Source: Welwitschia mirabilis | Taxonomy: Eukaryota > Gnetophyta > Gnetopsida > Welwitschiales | NCBI GenBank assembly: GCA_051453625.1 | Contig: JBOZIK010000001.1 | Span: forward strand, 2,619,310 to 2,683,309 | DNA: 64,000 nucleotides | Direction: 5' to 3' | Shown here: positions 22,256-33,976 of the stretch, one piece after another | How positions within the stretch are numbered: the first letter of the stretch is position 1 | Layout of the letters: every line of letters starts with the position of its first letter | Translations under genes and position numbers: made by a program | Notes under the pieces: model-generated | What the model was told of the DNA's origin: nothing | Database searches by the model: none | Seen by the model: only the letters and a program-made list of their open reading frames with translations

Positions 22256-23470
22256 TTACATGTTTAGAAGTAAACATCATATATCTAAATTTGCAAAATA
22301 GTTTAGAATGACCAAGTCTACCACAAAAATTGCATAAGGTATTGGACACATACTTACTTATTTGGTTTATCTATTTTTATGAAATTTGTACTCCAAAACC
22401 AATACCTGATTTGTTTCCATTTTGCTTTCGTATTCCAAGCATCTATTTTAGTTTAGATAAACTACCAGAAAGCTTATTTACAAAGAATGAAAGATCATTT
22501 ACTTGGATAATTAACCTAAAGTTATCGGCTTTAAATACTTTGCACTTCTCCTACTTCCTCCTTTTATTTTATAATGGTCTTCACCATTTTGTTTAACTTA
22601 CTGATTCTTTTGATGAGCTTCTCACATTCTTCATACAACTCTTGACAGGTTTCTTCTAACTCATATTCCTCTTCATCAACCATATCTAAGTTATCTGATA
22701 TTGAAGTACTAGGTACATTCTTGAGAGATGATATTAGGGCCATGAAAGTATACTTCTTTCTCTATTTGATCCATGATCTGAGTAGTTCTCTTTAACTTCA
22801 TCATCTTCATTATCCCAAGTTACCATTAATGAGGTGTTTTTAGGCTTCCTACTTTTTCTTCTAGTGTTGGAACATTCATTGGACATATGTCCAAATCCTT
22901 TGCATGAATAGCATTGGACTTTTTTCCTTTATCTTGTTCTCTTCTTTGTTTTGGATTGCTTTTCCTTGGATTCTTGCTTGGTTTTCCTTCCTTTTTCCTG
23001 TAGAAAAATCTTTTGAAACGTCTTGCTAAAAGAGCCACTTTATCATCGTTAATTTCTTCATCCGATCTGTCAGATCTGTAATCCTCCTGCATATATTTCA
23101 AAGCAATAGCTTTTCTTCTATCTTTAGTAAATTTAAGTTTCTAAGTTTGAAGATTACCTTGAAGTTCTACCAATGCCATTGCACTGATGTTTTTGTTTCT
23201 TCGATGGATATTACCTTTGGCTCAAATCTCTTGGGCAGGGATCTCAACACTTTCTTTACCACTTTGCTTTTTTGCATACATTCTCCGAGGCTTGCCATTG
23301 AGTTTACTATATCTATAAGTCCAGCAAAAAATTCCTGTAAGGTTTATTCATTATCAATATTAATCTCTTTAAATCTAGAAATAAGCATTTGTAGTTTTAC
23401 TTATTTAACACTAGATGTTTCTTCATGTGCAACTTCCAAAATATCCCAAGATTTTGTTGCATGGTTCTAG
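22256..23470 (-). pseudogene. Sirevirus gag, two CCHC knuckles, broken frame
   Basis: The minus strand encodes a copia-type gag capsid and nucleocapsid. From the N-terminal side, about 23150-23470 matches the UBN2 capsid domain (KSWDILEVAHEETS, then LRSLPKRFEPKV). A basic stretch (LLARRFKRFFYRKK, about 22990-23040) precedes a perfect zinc knuckle CYSCKGFGHMSNEC (22872-22913). An acidic segment and a coiled-coil-like segment (EETCQELYEECEKLIKRI, about 22600-22660) follow. A second knuckle, CNFCGRLGHSKLFC, lies at 22293-22334. Two knuckles are usual for Sirevirus gag-pol. Frameshifts separate the parts. The gag N-terminus is lost at the 100-N gap (23471-23570). Confidence 0.85.
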
Positions 23471-23570
23471 NNNNNNNNNNNNNNNNNNNNNNNNNNNNNN
23501 NNNNNNNNNNNNNNNNNNNNNNNNNNNNNNNNNNNNNNNNNNNNNNNNNNNNNNNNNNNNNNNNNNNNNN

Positions 23571-23951
23571 TATGCGTTACAACATAATACTTTCTATAAA
23601 AATAGGTACCGTGTAAGACACACAAGGGATATCTCAATAGATTTCTACATCACTCATGGTTAGATTCCTCATGGCCCTTAGGAGCATGTTAGAAGAAACC
23701 ACCTACCAATGACTCAAGTGAGTTAAGAATAATTTCCTTTTGGTATCATCAAGGAGTAGATAATCCATGGTCATAGATTTACTATGATGACGATTTAACA
23801 AGGATAAAATGCATTAGATTAACACATAATACTTATGATGGAATGTAAGAATACCTTTCTTATCTGTTGTGAGCCTCTAGAACTCTTTTTATATTTCACC
23901 TAAAATGTGTAATGTGCATATCCTTTTAGGATTTTTCTATTAAAATTACCT
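23571..23951 (-). other. Unexplained segment between gag and the 5' LTR
   Basis: This is where the primer-binding site and gag leader should lie, but the sequence beside the LTR reads AAGGTAATTTTAATAG on the minus strand and has no tRNA-Met site. It may be a replaced or rearranged leader. Nothing else is recognised. Confidence 0.5.
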
Positions 23952-25275
23952 TTGATAGGATTAAGAATCCTTAAGGGGGCATGACAAGAAGGGGGGAGTG
24001 GATGAATAGGTTCTCTTAAAAACCTTAAGCTTGAAAAAAAATCAAAGATATCTAATCAAAGATTGTATGTAAGCAAATATTAAATTAAGAATTTACATAC
24101 AAGAAATGCAAAAAAGAATGTAAAACATAAAATAGAACTATTGATTTATAAGCACACATGATTTATAGTGGTTTGGGAATTACCCTACTCCACTCTTGAT
24201 GATCAGCTTCTTCCATGCTTGATCTCAGATCTTTGTTACTCCATAGGTTTTTTCAGGTTCACTTATTAACCCTCACAAATGGACTTTTATAGTCTAAGTA
24301 TCAACCTTAACAACGAACTTTTATAGGATAAGTCTCAATGTCAGAAAGCAATGGATGTGATGTAGTACAACCTTAGTATCTCTGATATCACATGTTCAAT
24401 ATCAGTATAGTGAATGGGGCTTTTCTTTAATAAAATATAATGATAAAGCTCTTTGATCAGATTCTGATTGAAATCCTTATTCCAAGAGTAGATCTTCTTA
24501 ATCAGATATGAATCAGTACAAAATATGTACCAATGAAATATACTACTTGATCTTTCAAATCCATAATAAATATGTCAATTTTGAAAATGTATCCAAAAGA
24601 TCTTTAGGGTATCTCTTACCTAGGTATATTTAATGAATGGTTACTAGGGTTTGATAAAATTGAATTACACCTTTAACGAATATAAGCAGCTAGAAAATGG
24701 CTAAGTAATGGCTAGGTAATGGATACATAATGTTTACAAGATTTACTTTTCTATACCGTTCAGTCGACCTCACAAAAATCTGGTTAACCCCATGAGAACT
24801 TGATCAACTCCATCCTAGGTCCGGTCGACCTCTTATTTCTTAGTCTGGAACTATGGACTATCAGCTTCTTAGGTCCAGTTGACCCCATAAAAGATCTGGT
24901 CAACCCCTTTCCTCTCGGTCTAGGACTTAATTGTTAGCTCCTCAAATCTAGTCAACCGCATAAATATCCAGTCGACCCCTTTCCATTCGATTTAGGGATA
25001 CTGATTCTTAGAATCACAGCTTTGGTCGACCCCTTCATAATCTGATCGACCCCTTTGGGTTTAGTCTATTTCTTTGCATCTGCTTCAGGTGTGGTCGATC
25101 CCTTTAGGATTCGGTCTACCCCCACTGGAGGTAAACATAACTGAGTAGTTTCTTTTGTGTATCTTGGTCCAAATCTTCCATCTACAAAACTCAATCTCAT
25201 CTGCACACAATATGTAACACTTTGTACTATACCAGAGAAATTAGTTTGACATCAATTGGCAAATATAATCTAACA
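23952..25275 (-). repeat. 5' LTR of Sirevirus S1 (1324 bp)
   Basis: The LTR runs on the minus strand from TGTTAGATTATATTTG (25275) to TTAATCCTATCA (23952), with no gap inside. It is the best reference copy of the family in this window. It carries about ten GGTCGACC-type motifs between 24755 and 25125 and a GGGGGG run near 23982 in its 3' part. Two VNTR units lie at 24280-24345. Confidence 0.88.
24755..25125 (-). repeat. Array of near-palindromic GGTCGACC-type motifs
   Basis: About ten copies of a motif seen on plus as CAGTCGACC, CCGGTCGACC, CTGGTCAACCCC or TGGTCGACCCC occur at irregular 30-45 bp spacing. GTCGAC is self-complementary. Variants differ mostly by C-to-T or G-to-A changes. Confidence 0.75.
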
Positions 25276-25614
25276 ATATTATAATAGGACGTGACCCTAG
25301 TGAAGCTTTTCTTATAACATGAATTAATATAATATTATTGTTTAATATAATAATTAACATTCATTAGTAATTTCATACAACGATAATACAAAATGATTAG
25401 CATGTTACAATAAATCATAATATTACTCATAACTAAATGGTTAGATTAATGACGTTATAACTCTAAATCCCACATCAAAAATTATAAAGGATAATATTAC
25501 TTATAAAATATGAAATTCCTTAATAATAATAGAAATGATATGCAGAAATAAAGGTAAATATTAGTAACAAGGAAAGGCATCAAAGACCAAATTTTCGATC
25601 AAGGACCAATTTCT
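25276..25614. other. Short unassigned spacer between two LTR elements
   Basis: AT-rich DNA between the target duplication of element S1 (25276-25280) and the target duplication of element C (25610-25614). Nothing is recognised in it. Confidence 0.6.
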
Positions 25615-26035
25615 TGTTGGGATAATTTGGCATAGATAGTGCCAACATTTCATAAGGTCAGTAGAAGAAGGTGTTAAACGATACAACATTATGAAATGGT
25701 TATTTAAAGTTGGTCATTGGCTAAACTAAGTAAAGAGAATTAATGAGAGCTTATCTATTAAAAGCTTAAGTAAGACACTGGTTATATATGATCCATAAAT
25801 TATGGATTTGAGTGAAAACATTTTGGGGAGGTAGCCAAATTAACATGAGGAATATCATGTATATATTAAGCCTTTAGCTAATGAAAAATATGCCCAACCA
25901 TTATCCCTAGCATGGCTAGGGTCTAGGGCCTCCATGTTTGATGTATTAGCTTGGTTTAATTTTTTTTGTATGCATGATACATTTCAATTAGTTATCATGA
26001 TTTTTAGTATGTTCATTGGGTTTCAAAACCCTTCA
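25615..26035 (+). repeat. 5' LTR of element C (421 bp)
   Basis: Starts TGTTGGGATAATTTGGCA and ends AACCCTTCA, followed by the primer site. It aligns over its whole length with 28697-29141, which carries a few short insertions, including near its start. Confidence 0.88.
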
Positions 26036-26037
26036 AA

Positions 26038-26049
26038 TGGTATCAGAGC
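26038..26049 (+). other. Primer-binding site (tRNA-Met initiator type)
   Basis: TGGTATCAGAGC is the standard 12-base copia primer site, complementary to the 3' region of initiator tRNA-Met. It is the only undecayed primer site in the window. Confidence 0.92.
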
Positions 26050-26268
26050 ATAGGTAAAGGATCTTGCCTCACAGCAAGCCCTTCAGATCTGTAAATCAAA
26101 TGGAATATAATAAAAAGGTGCTTGCCATACTCAGATTTGCAACGAAGCAACGCAAATGAGAATGAAAAATTTGGAGAAAGGAGATAAGAGATGGATTATT
26201 GAAGGTAGATCTAATGAAAGGAACATTCCCATGCAGGTTTTCCATCTTATGTTTCATTGCTTTCTTAG

Positions 26269-27111
26269 NNNNNNNNNNNNNNNNNNNNNNNNNNNNNNNN
26301 NNNNNNNNNNNNNNNNNNNNNNNNNNNNNNNNNNNNNNNNNNNNNNNNNNNNNNNNNNNNNNNNNNNNNNNNNNNNNNNNNNNNNNNNNNNNNNNNNNNN
26401 NNNNNNNNNNNNNNNNNNNNNNNNNNNNNNNNNNNNNNNNNNNNNNNNNNNNNNNNNNNNNNNNNNNNNNNNNNNNNNNNNNNNNNNNNNNNNNNNNNNN
26501 NNNNNNNNNNNNNNNNNNNNNNNNNNNNNNNNNNNNNNNNNNNNNNNNNNNNNNNNNNNNNNNNNNNNNNNNNNNNNNNNNNNNNNNNNNNNNNNNNNNN
26601 NNNNNNNNNNNNNNNNNNNNNNNNNNNNNNNNNNNNNNNNNNNNNNNNNNNNNNNNNNNNNNNNNNNNNNNNNNNNNNNNNNNNNNNNNNNNNNNNNNNN
26701 NNNNNNNNNNNNNNNNNNNNNNNNNNNNNNNNNNNNNNNNNNNNNNNNNNNNNNNNNNNNNNNNNNNNNNNNNNNNNNNNNNNNNNNNNNNNNNNNNNNN
26801 NNNNNNNNNNNNNNNNNNNNNNNNNNNNNNNNNNNNNNNNNNNNNNNNNNNNNNNNNNNNNNNNNNNNNNNNNNNNNNNNNNNNNNNNNNNNNNNNNNNN
26901 NNNNNNNNNNNNNNNNNNNNNNNNNNNNNNNNNNNNNNNNNNNNNNNNNNNNNNNNNNNNNNNNNNNNNNNNNNNNNNNNNNNNNNNNNNNNNNNNNNNN
27001 NNNNNNNNNNNNNNNNNNNNNNNNNNNNNNNNNNNNNNNNNNNNNNNNNNNNNNNNNNNNNNNNNNNNNNNNNNNNNNNNNNNNNNNNNNNNNNNNNNNN
27101 NNNNNNNNNNN
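26269..27111. other. 843-N assembly gap inside element C
   Basis: Hides the first third of the interior of element C; gag or captured DNA could lie here. Confidence 0.95.
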
Positions 27112-27445
27112 TAGTGTTCGAAAGGTTTTCTCTTGGCCCCCCGAGCTCCTTAGTTCTACAGGTCGGGAGGAGTGAGTCCTTTGGTTCCTCATTTTGAGCT
27201 TTCAGCCAGTTTTTTTCCAGACTGGTGTGTGAATTGTATTTTTGTTTGTCTAGATTTTTAGTATCTATGGGCCTAAATTAGCAAGCCCCCAGAACATGTA
27301 AACAGTGACTATATTTTCTGTCTTCTGTTTATTGCATCTCATGTATTTTGGTCGAGTATGTACTTAAACCGCTTTTTGGTCGAGTATGTACTTAAACCGC
27401 TTCAGTTAATGAAATTCCTACAAATTTCATTCAAAAAGAAACAAA
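27112..27445 (+). other. 3'-end-like sequence inside element C with 26-bp tandem duplication
   Basis: This GC-moderate block emerges from the gap and ends in a hairpin-forming ATGAAATT...AATTTCAT followed by A-rich sequence (about 27410-27450). This resembles a transcript 3' end or a LINE tail. A TTTTGGTCGAGTATGTACTT unit is duplicated in tandem (about 27348-27400). No protein is recognised. Confidence 0.4.
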
Positions 27446-27449
27446 ACCC

Positions 27450-28110
27450 TCAAATCAAATCGAAACAGCAAAGAAGCATAGCCACAGGAAAATAGAAAGG
27501 ATAGCCAAAGAGAAATGGCTGCGAGTCTTCTTGTGTGAAATGCAGGACTATGATTTTAGCAGCCATGCAGAATGGTAGAAGGTCAGAGATCTATATCGAT
27601 GACAGACGGAGAAACACACAAGTAAAAGCCCTAAACGTTACCATTATAGCAATGGCGATTGATGGAGTCTCAGTAATGATCACAATCTGTTTCATTCAGA
27701 TCAGAGGTCAATAAGCCTGGTGAATCACACAGAAAATTATAATTTTGAAAAGGATTATAGCAACTGTAAGAGACATAGATGTCGACGAAGATTCGCTGGT
27801 ACCAATCGGGAAAGGTACGGAAGGAAAAAACGACACTGAACATTTTTTCTGCAGATTCGAAGTCTTTAGGGTTTTTGCAAACACGAGAGGAGATTTGAGA
27901 TCATATATTCATCTAGAAATGCTTCAGTTCCTAGCAGATTCTTTCCGGGTGAATGCTGCATACGTATCGGAATCGGATTCCTGTGATCTTTGTGCTCNNN
28001 NNNNNNNTTTTATGTTTGAGATGCACACAGTCGTCGTGATCGAGCTTCCTTATGTTTCGGCGCGGCCACCACCTCAAACTTCATTCCTCTTCTCTTGTGG
28101 ATGAGTGATT
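27450..28110. other. Captured GC-richer segment, origin unknown
   Basis: The segment differs in composition from the surrounding retroelement DNA. The plus strand has an open frame at 27745-28101 (119 codons, interrupted by 10 N) that matches nothing I know. The minus strand looks like a plant gene front: a TTTATAAAG TATA-like box near 28150, an AAACCCTAAAG motif near 27865, and an ATG at 27843 opening a 57-codon frame. Which strand, if either, is functional cannot be told. It lies wholly between the LTRs of element C. Confidence 0.4.
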
Positions 28111-28696
28111 TTGATGGAAATCTTTCACATTCGCATTTGCATCCAACTTTATAAATGATGAAGATGACTCTGTGTTAGAATGGCTTTCGCTACTCATGAC
28201 ACGCTTTTAGAAAGAAAATTGAAGTTTTTTGCTATTTCAAAGTAGAGTATTTTTATTCTTTACTATACTTTGTGAAAAATCCTTATATGATATTCCATTT
28301 AAATGTTAGTTGTAACGGTTATTTAAAATGTGAAGAAAGCCCCCAACACCTATTTCAACTTGTATTTAATGTGATTTGTAAATTGTGTGGTCTGAAATTG
28401 GAATAAGACATATATAAGCCTCGTTGGTTTACTTGATGGTTATGATCTATTCTAAAGAAAGAGAGCAAAGTAAAGGACAGATGAGAAAGCCCTTAGCACC
28501 ATGTGAGTTGAGACATGGATAATCCATCAAAAGAGGAGATAATTAGAAATCTTCTAAGTTACCCTCCAAAGTTATTAAGCGTACGTACCTAGCCTTGCAA
28601 TATCTTGAGATGAATTGTTGTAAAATGCATGGTATGAAATGGAATTGTGCACACATTAAGGGGATGTTCTTAAAATGTTGTCATTAAGGAGGCGAT

Positions 28697-29141
28697 TGTT
28701 GGGATAATTTGACATAGATAATGCTAACATTTTATTATGCTAGTATAAGGTCAATAGAAGGAGGTGTCAAATGATATGATGTTATGAAATGGTTATTCAA
28801 AGTTGGCACTTGGCTAAACTAAGTGAAGAGAATTAATGAGAACTTGTCTATTAAAAGCCTAAACTAAGACATGGGTTACATATAATCCATAAATTATGGA
28901 TCCAAGTGAGAACATTTTGGGAAGGTAGTCAAATTAAGATGAGAAATATCATGTATATATTGAGCCTATTAACTAATGAAAAATGTACCTAGCCATTATT
29001 CCTGACATGACTAGGTGCTAGGGCCTTCATGTTTGATGTATTAGCCTGGTTTCATTTTTTTTTATATATATATGCATGATACATCTTACTCTTATGGTTA
29101 TCATGATTTTCTGTATGTTCATTGGGTTTTAAAACCCTTCA
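28697..29141 (+). repeat. 3' LTR of element C (445 bp)
   Basis: Starts TGTTGGGATAATTTGACA after the purine-rich AAGGAGGCGA and ends AAAACCCTTCA. It is slightly longer than the 5' LTR because of short insertions, including near 28728 and an extended T/TA run near 29055. Confidence 0.88.
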
Positions 29142-29146
29142 TTCCT

Positions 29147-30425
29147 ATTAAAGATGACTATTGCTAACTTTGCAACATTGACTCAAAGATATAAGACCAT
29201 GTTATTTAAATTTCCATGCATCAAAGAACTAGGACTTTATCCTAAATCTTAGAAGGATTTTATGGAGACTATAAGTATTGAATCATAATATTAATATAGT
29301 AATTAAGATGTTACAATGATGTTTACTCCATAGTTTTTACTAGAGTACATAAAGGTTAAGGGTTTAAGTATATCTTCACCTTTGACAATGATAAGTGGGG
29401 CTACAAGGGCCATGATACATAGTAAAAGGGTTGTAAAATTAGATATTTCAATATTAATATATTTTAATGATCATGTTAAATCACATATGTAGTCCATCAA
29501 GCACAAAAGGATGGTCTCGAAAGCTCAACCTTTGTTTCTAACTATCATCATGCCAATAAAAAGGATCATTATGGTATGGTTATATAATTATTCGACATGG
29601 TTTAATGCAAGGTTCAGGTGTCCTACTCCTGGCATGTATCATCATAGCTTAAGTATGCATATGAAATTAAATAATATTTATAAAATATGTTTCATAACAT
29701 GAAATCGTGTGTAAATTATCAGGAATAACATTATTATAATCGTAAATTAATTATATCACAAAGGTCAAATTGGATAAAATCTAATTTTCAATATTCTAAA
29801 ACATGCATGAAGTCATTTAGAGCCTTTATCTATATTATAACATAAATTAAATAAAAGGACGTATTAAATCAAGTTTTCATTTCTTCATAAGTCATTAATA
29901 AAAACATCTATGTGCAATTACTTGATAGCTATGAAACCTATACCAATCTACTGCGTTATTTAACCAAGGTCTTATATTGTTTAAAATACTCACCTATAGT
30001 ATCATAAAAGAAATTAAAAAAAACTTCTATTTTAGGAATTTACTTCAAGCAAGTCTCATTTGACATAAAATAATTTATTTGTCTAAAATTACATGTATCA
30101 TTTGTTACACTTACTTTTCATGTTGATGATAATGGACTAATGTTGTTATCATATAGGGGCTCTCAATAAATGTAAGATAATGTTATTCTTCCATAAAGAA
30201 AACATAAATAATACTAAATTAATGAGTATTAGTTTCTAAATAAAAATTTTAGATATAAAAAGTTTAAGAAAAAATTCAATTATGTTAAAGCTGTAAGGGG
30301 TCCATTTAGTGATAATGTGCAACACTTAAAATGTATATCAAAACTATAATTAATACAACATGCTTTAGAAATTCATATTCCATTTATGAATGAAAGATAT
30401 ATGATACTTATGTAATGTCTATCAT
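29147..30425. other. Unassigned AT-rich stretch
   Basis: No LTR, coding domain or inverted repeat was recognised. The short ORF at 29511-29702 has no family features. Confidence 0.5.
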
Positions 30426-31638
30426 TGTTGTGGTGGCTATTTATGCGAATGTTACATCCTTTATTAAATCCTGTCAGTTACAAATATATGTACAAACATA
30501 ACACACTAATATAAATGGGAGTAGACCTGAATGTTGTAATTCATTAAAGACACTAGGTGAGAAGAAAGAGGATTGATTTTCGTGAAGTATTTTTTAAATT
30601 TTTCTTTTAGGTTCAACAAAAGAAAAAGTGCAATGCAAGAAAAGTAAAAAAGCTATGCAATGTCAAATGCAAACTACTCTAAATGCGATATCTATCTGAC
30701 TATGAAATCTTTGTTATCAAGATCAACCTGGTCTAACCTAGATGAATCAAGGAAACTATCACTAACCAAAAGCAATCAAGGATATTAAGTGAATTGAATA
30801 GAATATGGAAAACATGCAATGATTAAGCTAAGAAATAAAAAATGCAATGCAAGTCCTAAACTAATGATTTCAACCTTGATAAAGGTTGTCCTTCATAACC
30901 TATATCAATTATAATACTGTCACAGAATCATAACCAACATAAACCATAAGAGACAAACACATCAATACATAAAACTAAAAGAAAATTTTCATTAAAAGTT
31001 GAACCAACATTCTATTACAAAATGACAACACCTTAATGAAGGAGACATAGCACAACACCAAGGAATACTCTTCTCTATAACTAACAGATGAACCTATAGT
31101 CCTTTGATCTCCATCATGAGAATTTCTAGTGTAACAAAGATGATTGAACCTAATGTTGAAGTCGATATTTATTTATAACAATAGACTCAAAAATAGCAAA
31201 TCTAATAGTTGCAATAAAACTATAATGGATGTGTAAAATGGTGCATGACACATTGCACAAGTTAGTAAAGTTTGATACATTGGCTAAAAATACTGATTTT
31301 CTTGTATGTCATCCAAATGATGATGGAGAAGATTCCACATTAAAAGACTTCTATATTTAGCCTTCACATTGGTCTAGTTAGCATTCTAGTGGTGTCATCG
31401 AGGTGGTTGTCTAGATGATGAAGGGGACGACAAACTTCTTCAAGCTCTTTCATCGAGTGAGCTTGACCTTATAGAACATTAATTCCTCCTCAAAATGTGA
31501 AGTATTATGATTGCTTAAAAATGACTCAAAATATGCTAGTAATTGTGCATTTATATGATTTTCTCATTGACTCTTAATAATCATCATTTTGTGCTTAGGC
31601 TTATCTAAATGTCCTACGAAACTATGCAAAATGCTCCA
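30426..31638 (-). repeat. 3' LTR of element E
   Basis: On the plus strand it starts TGTTGTGGTGGCTATTTATG and ends CAAAATGCTCCA. It aligns throughout with 37965-39178, for example at CGTGAAGTATTTTT (about 30580 and 38120) and AGCATTCTAGTGGTGTCATC (about 31380 and 38920). Confidence 0.75.
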
Positions 31639-32429
31639 TCAGAAACATATAATATGGCATCGCAACATAGCTTCTTAGTTAGCCTTGTCAATCCCAGATA
31701 ATATTAGCTAATAACTATACTTGTAAGCCAAATTGACTAAGATAAACACTAACTAGGAAATTATAAACTAAGCTCAAAAATTTCATTATGTAGGATAAAA
31801 TCTCAAAATATAATAAACTAAATGTTTTATCTTGGTAAGTGATGTAATCATGCTAACATTTGAAGTATCATTTAGACAATAGTCAGGACTACAGGCTCTT
31901 AAAAATCTATCTATAAAATCAAATGTCTACAACTAGGCACATTAAAAAATATGACTAAAATAGTTACCGATGCATTATCCCTCAACTTAAAACATTTAGC
32001 ACATTAAAAAGATAGAAATTAGATGTTATAACAAAAGAATCATCATAAGATATTATCATAAAAACTTAAATAAATGATGTTAATGTATAATAAGAAAAAT
32101 TAATAACTCAAAAATGACATTCATATATCAAACATTGAGTTTTTAAGCATAATTTATAAGGGAAAATATATCAAAAATAATCAATCATAACATTATTCTT
32201 TTTATTGATGATCTTTTGATTACTTGGATCATTCTACAAAGAAAATAAACTGCAAATATTTTGTTATTAAGTACATGGTTTACTAAATATTTTCCATAAT
32301 GTATATCATTCAAATAATAGGCATTTAAAATTGGATTAGTATAGTACAGATATGTCTCATAAAAATGTAAAAATGACCCTTAAAAATTTTTAAAAAAAAT
32401 TCTTAAAATATCTCAAATATATGTCCTAT

Positions 32430-32452
32430 CCCCCTTCCCTCCCCCAATCCCC
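32430..32452 (-). other. Strong G-quadruplex motif on minus strand
   Basis: C runs of 5, 3, 5 and 4 are separated by loops of 2, 1 and 3 bases. On the minus strand this satisfies the usual four-run G-quadruplex rule. It stands alone in very AT-rich DNA in the interior of element E. Confidence 0.65.
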
Positions 32453-33684
32453 TCCACACCCCACAAGTGAATCAATATGTCCTGTATTGCATTAATGTAA
32501 GAAGGAAAAAAATGGAAACACAAGTTAAGTACAAGTAAGCAAAATAGATAAGACTAGAAGAAACATTCTGTGCATGAAAAGAAGGGTCAAAAAGATAAAA
32601 TGGAAAGATAATGCACTCAGAAAATATCTGTGTGTCATCCACCTGATCGTATGAATGACAAGGTGGATGACAAGATTCTTAAAAGATTCAAAAAGAATGA
32701 AAATATTAGCTGAATAAGTTAAGCTTAAATGATATCATAGAGGTTTACCAGAGAGTTCAAAAGATGGAAAATGGTTAAGAATCATGATAAATTAAGACAT
32801 AATAAAGGATGTGAATGCACTAAGCTAAGAAAGATAAATGTGTCATGGAGTCTCAATTATTGAAAAATAGTACTAGATGCATTAAAACTCAAAAAGTAAA
32901 TTAAAAAAGCTAAAATTAAAAATATTCAAAAGAATAGATGGAAAAAATTAGCATCATAAATCAAAGAAACTTTATTTACTTAAAAGAAAGTTAACTTTCA
33001 TAAAAAAACTACAAATGAAAATAAAATTTAACAAGATGAACTACTAGATGATCAAGTCCTATGTATTTGTAATGAAAAAGTACAAAAATAACTTTGAAAT
33101 ATCAAATAGAACAACTAAGGAAAAGAAAATGAAAATGAACAACTTAGAAACATGTATAAGATTTTGTACCTATCCTAAATTCAAACCTATCAAATCGTCA
33201 TAGAAGAAATCATAAAATCACCTGATTAATGATGCATGATATAATGCAAAAACTTTATAAAGTATCATTCTAATAGATAATGATTATGAAGATGGCAAGT
33301 AACTAATGTTTTCAAATAATGAATGATAAAATCAAAATCTTATCAAAAATTAACTTGCCTATTAACACCTCAAAACACACATAAATCCTCAAAAGTGAAA
33401 TGATCATGCGAGAATACTATAAGCTCAATAAGTCTAGGGAATAAGCAATGCCTCTGATGATATCAAGAATACAACTGATCTTGTACCCTCAAAGTATTTA
33501 TTATTATTCTACAATGAAGAGAATGCAACCATCATTGGACAAGTAGGAACCTATGAAGCATGGACAACTGACCCCCTAATGGAGTTCCATAGCTACCAAC
33601 ACTACCAAAGGTTCCTCTTAGTAAAATTTACCCTAATATGGTAGGATATCATGGTACTCATGTATTTAGCACAGAAATAATAGA

Positions 33685-33761
33685 NNNNNNNNNNNNNNNN
33701 NNNNNNNNNNNNNNNNNNNNNNNNNNNNNNNNNNNNNNNNNNNNNNNNNNNNNNNNNNNNN
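33685..33761. other. 77-N gap in element E
   Basis: No sequence and no duplicated flank. Two further gaps in element E (35707-35814 and 36087-36186) interrupt the gag-like region and also lack duplicated flanks. Confidence 0.9.
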
Positions 33762-33976
33762 CAACATGTCCACACTCTTGCAAAGATAAAGGTTAAGAAA
33801 TGAGATGATAAATAAGTAAAGAATATCCCCAAATAACCAACAACTTCCACCATTCAAAGAAAATACAAAACACTAAATCATCTTCCTTCAAATAAAGTTC
33901 ATAGACAATTGAATGTATTAATATTGAATGAATCCAATCTTATCACTTTTGAAATGCCCAAATAAAAATTACTAAT

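Larger units (their letters stand above)
17186..25275 (-). mobile_element. Sirevirus-type Ty1/copia element S1, full-length but defective
   Basis: Two S1 LTRs in the same minus orientation flank gag (22256-23470) and an env-like ORF (19337-20189), the order expected for a Sirevirus. The five bases outside the LTRs are identical: ATATT at 17181-17185 and at 25276-25280, a perfect target-site duplication, so the two LTRs belong to one insertion. Pol is not seen; the place where it should be is mostly N (20190-21082, 21319-22240) and too short for a whole pol if those gap sizes are right. No tRNA-Met primer site follows the 5' LTR, and the gag N-terminus is missing. The LTRs differ by many substitutions, so the insertion is old. 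Confidence 0.82.
25615..29141 (+). mobile_element. Non-autonomous LTR element C carrying non-retroviral DNA
   Basis: Two direct LTRs (25615-26035 and 28697-29141) start TGTTGGGATAATTTG and end AAAACCCTTCA. A perfect tRNA-Met primer site TGGTATCAGAGC is at 26038-26049, two bases after the 5' LTR. A purine-rich AAGGAGGCGA precedes the 3' LTR. Flanks are TTTCT (25610-25614) and TTCCT (29142-29146), a target duplication with one mismatch. The 2.6-kb interior, partly hidden by an 843-N gap, shows no gag or pol in what is assembled; instead it has GC-richer DNA of unknown origin (27112-28110). Either the coding part is in the gap or this is a non-autonomous element that gained host DNA. Confidence 0.85.

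Noticed and set aside
15812-22349. ORFs of about 280-360 codons spanning the large N gaps
   Set aside because: Almost all their codons are N. They are products of translating gap characters and carry no coding evidence.
23147-23470. 107-codon plus-strand ORF
   Set aside because: It is the antisense shadow of the Sirevirus gag capsid on the minus strand.
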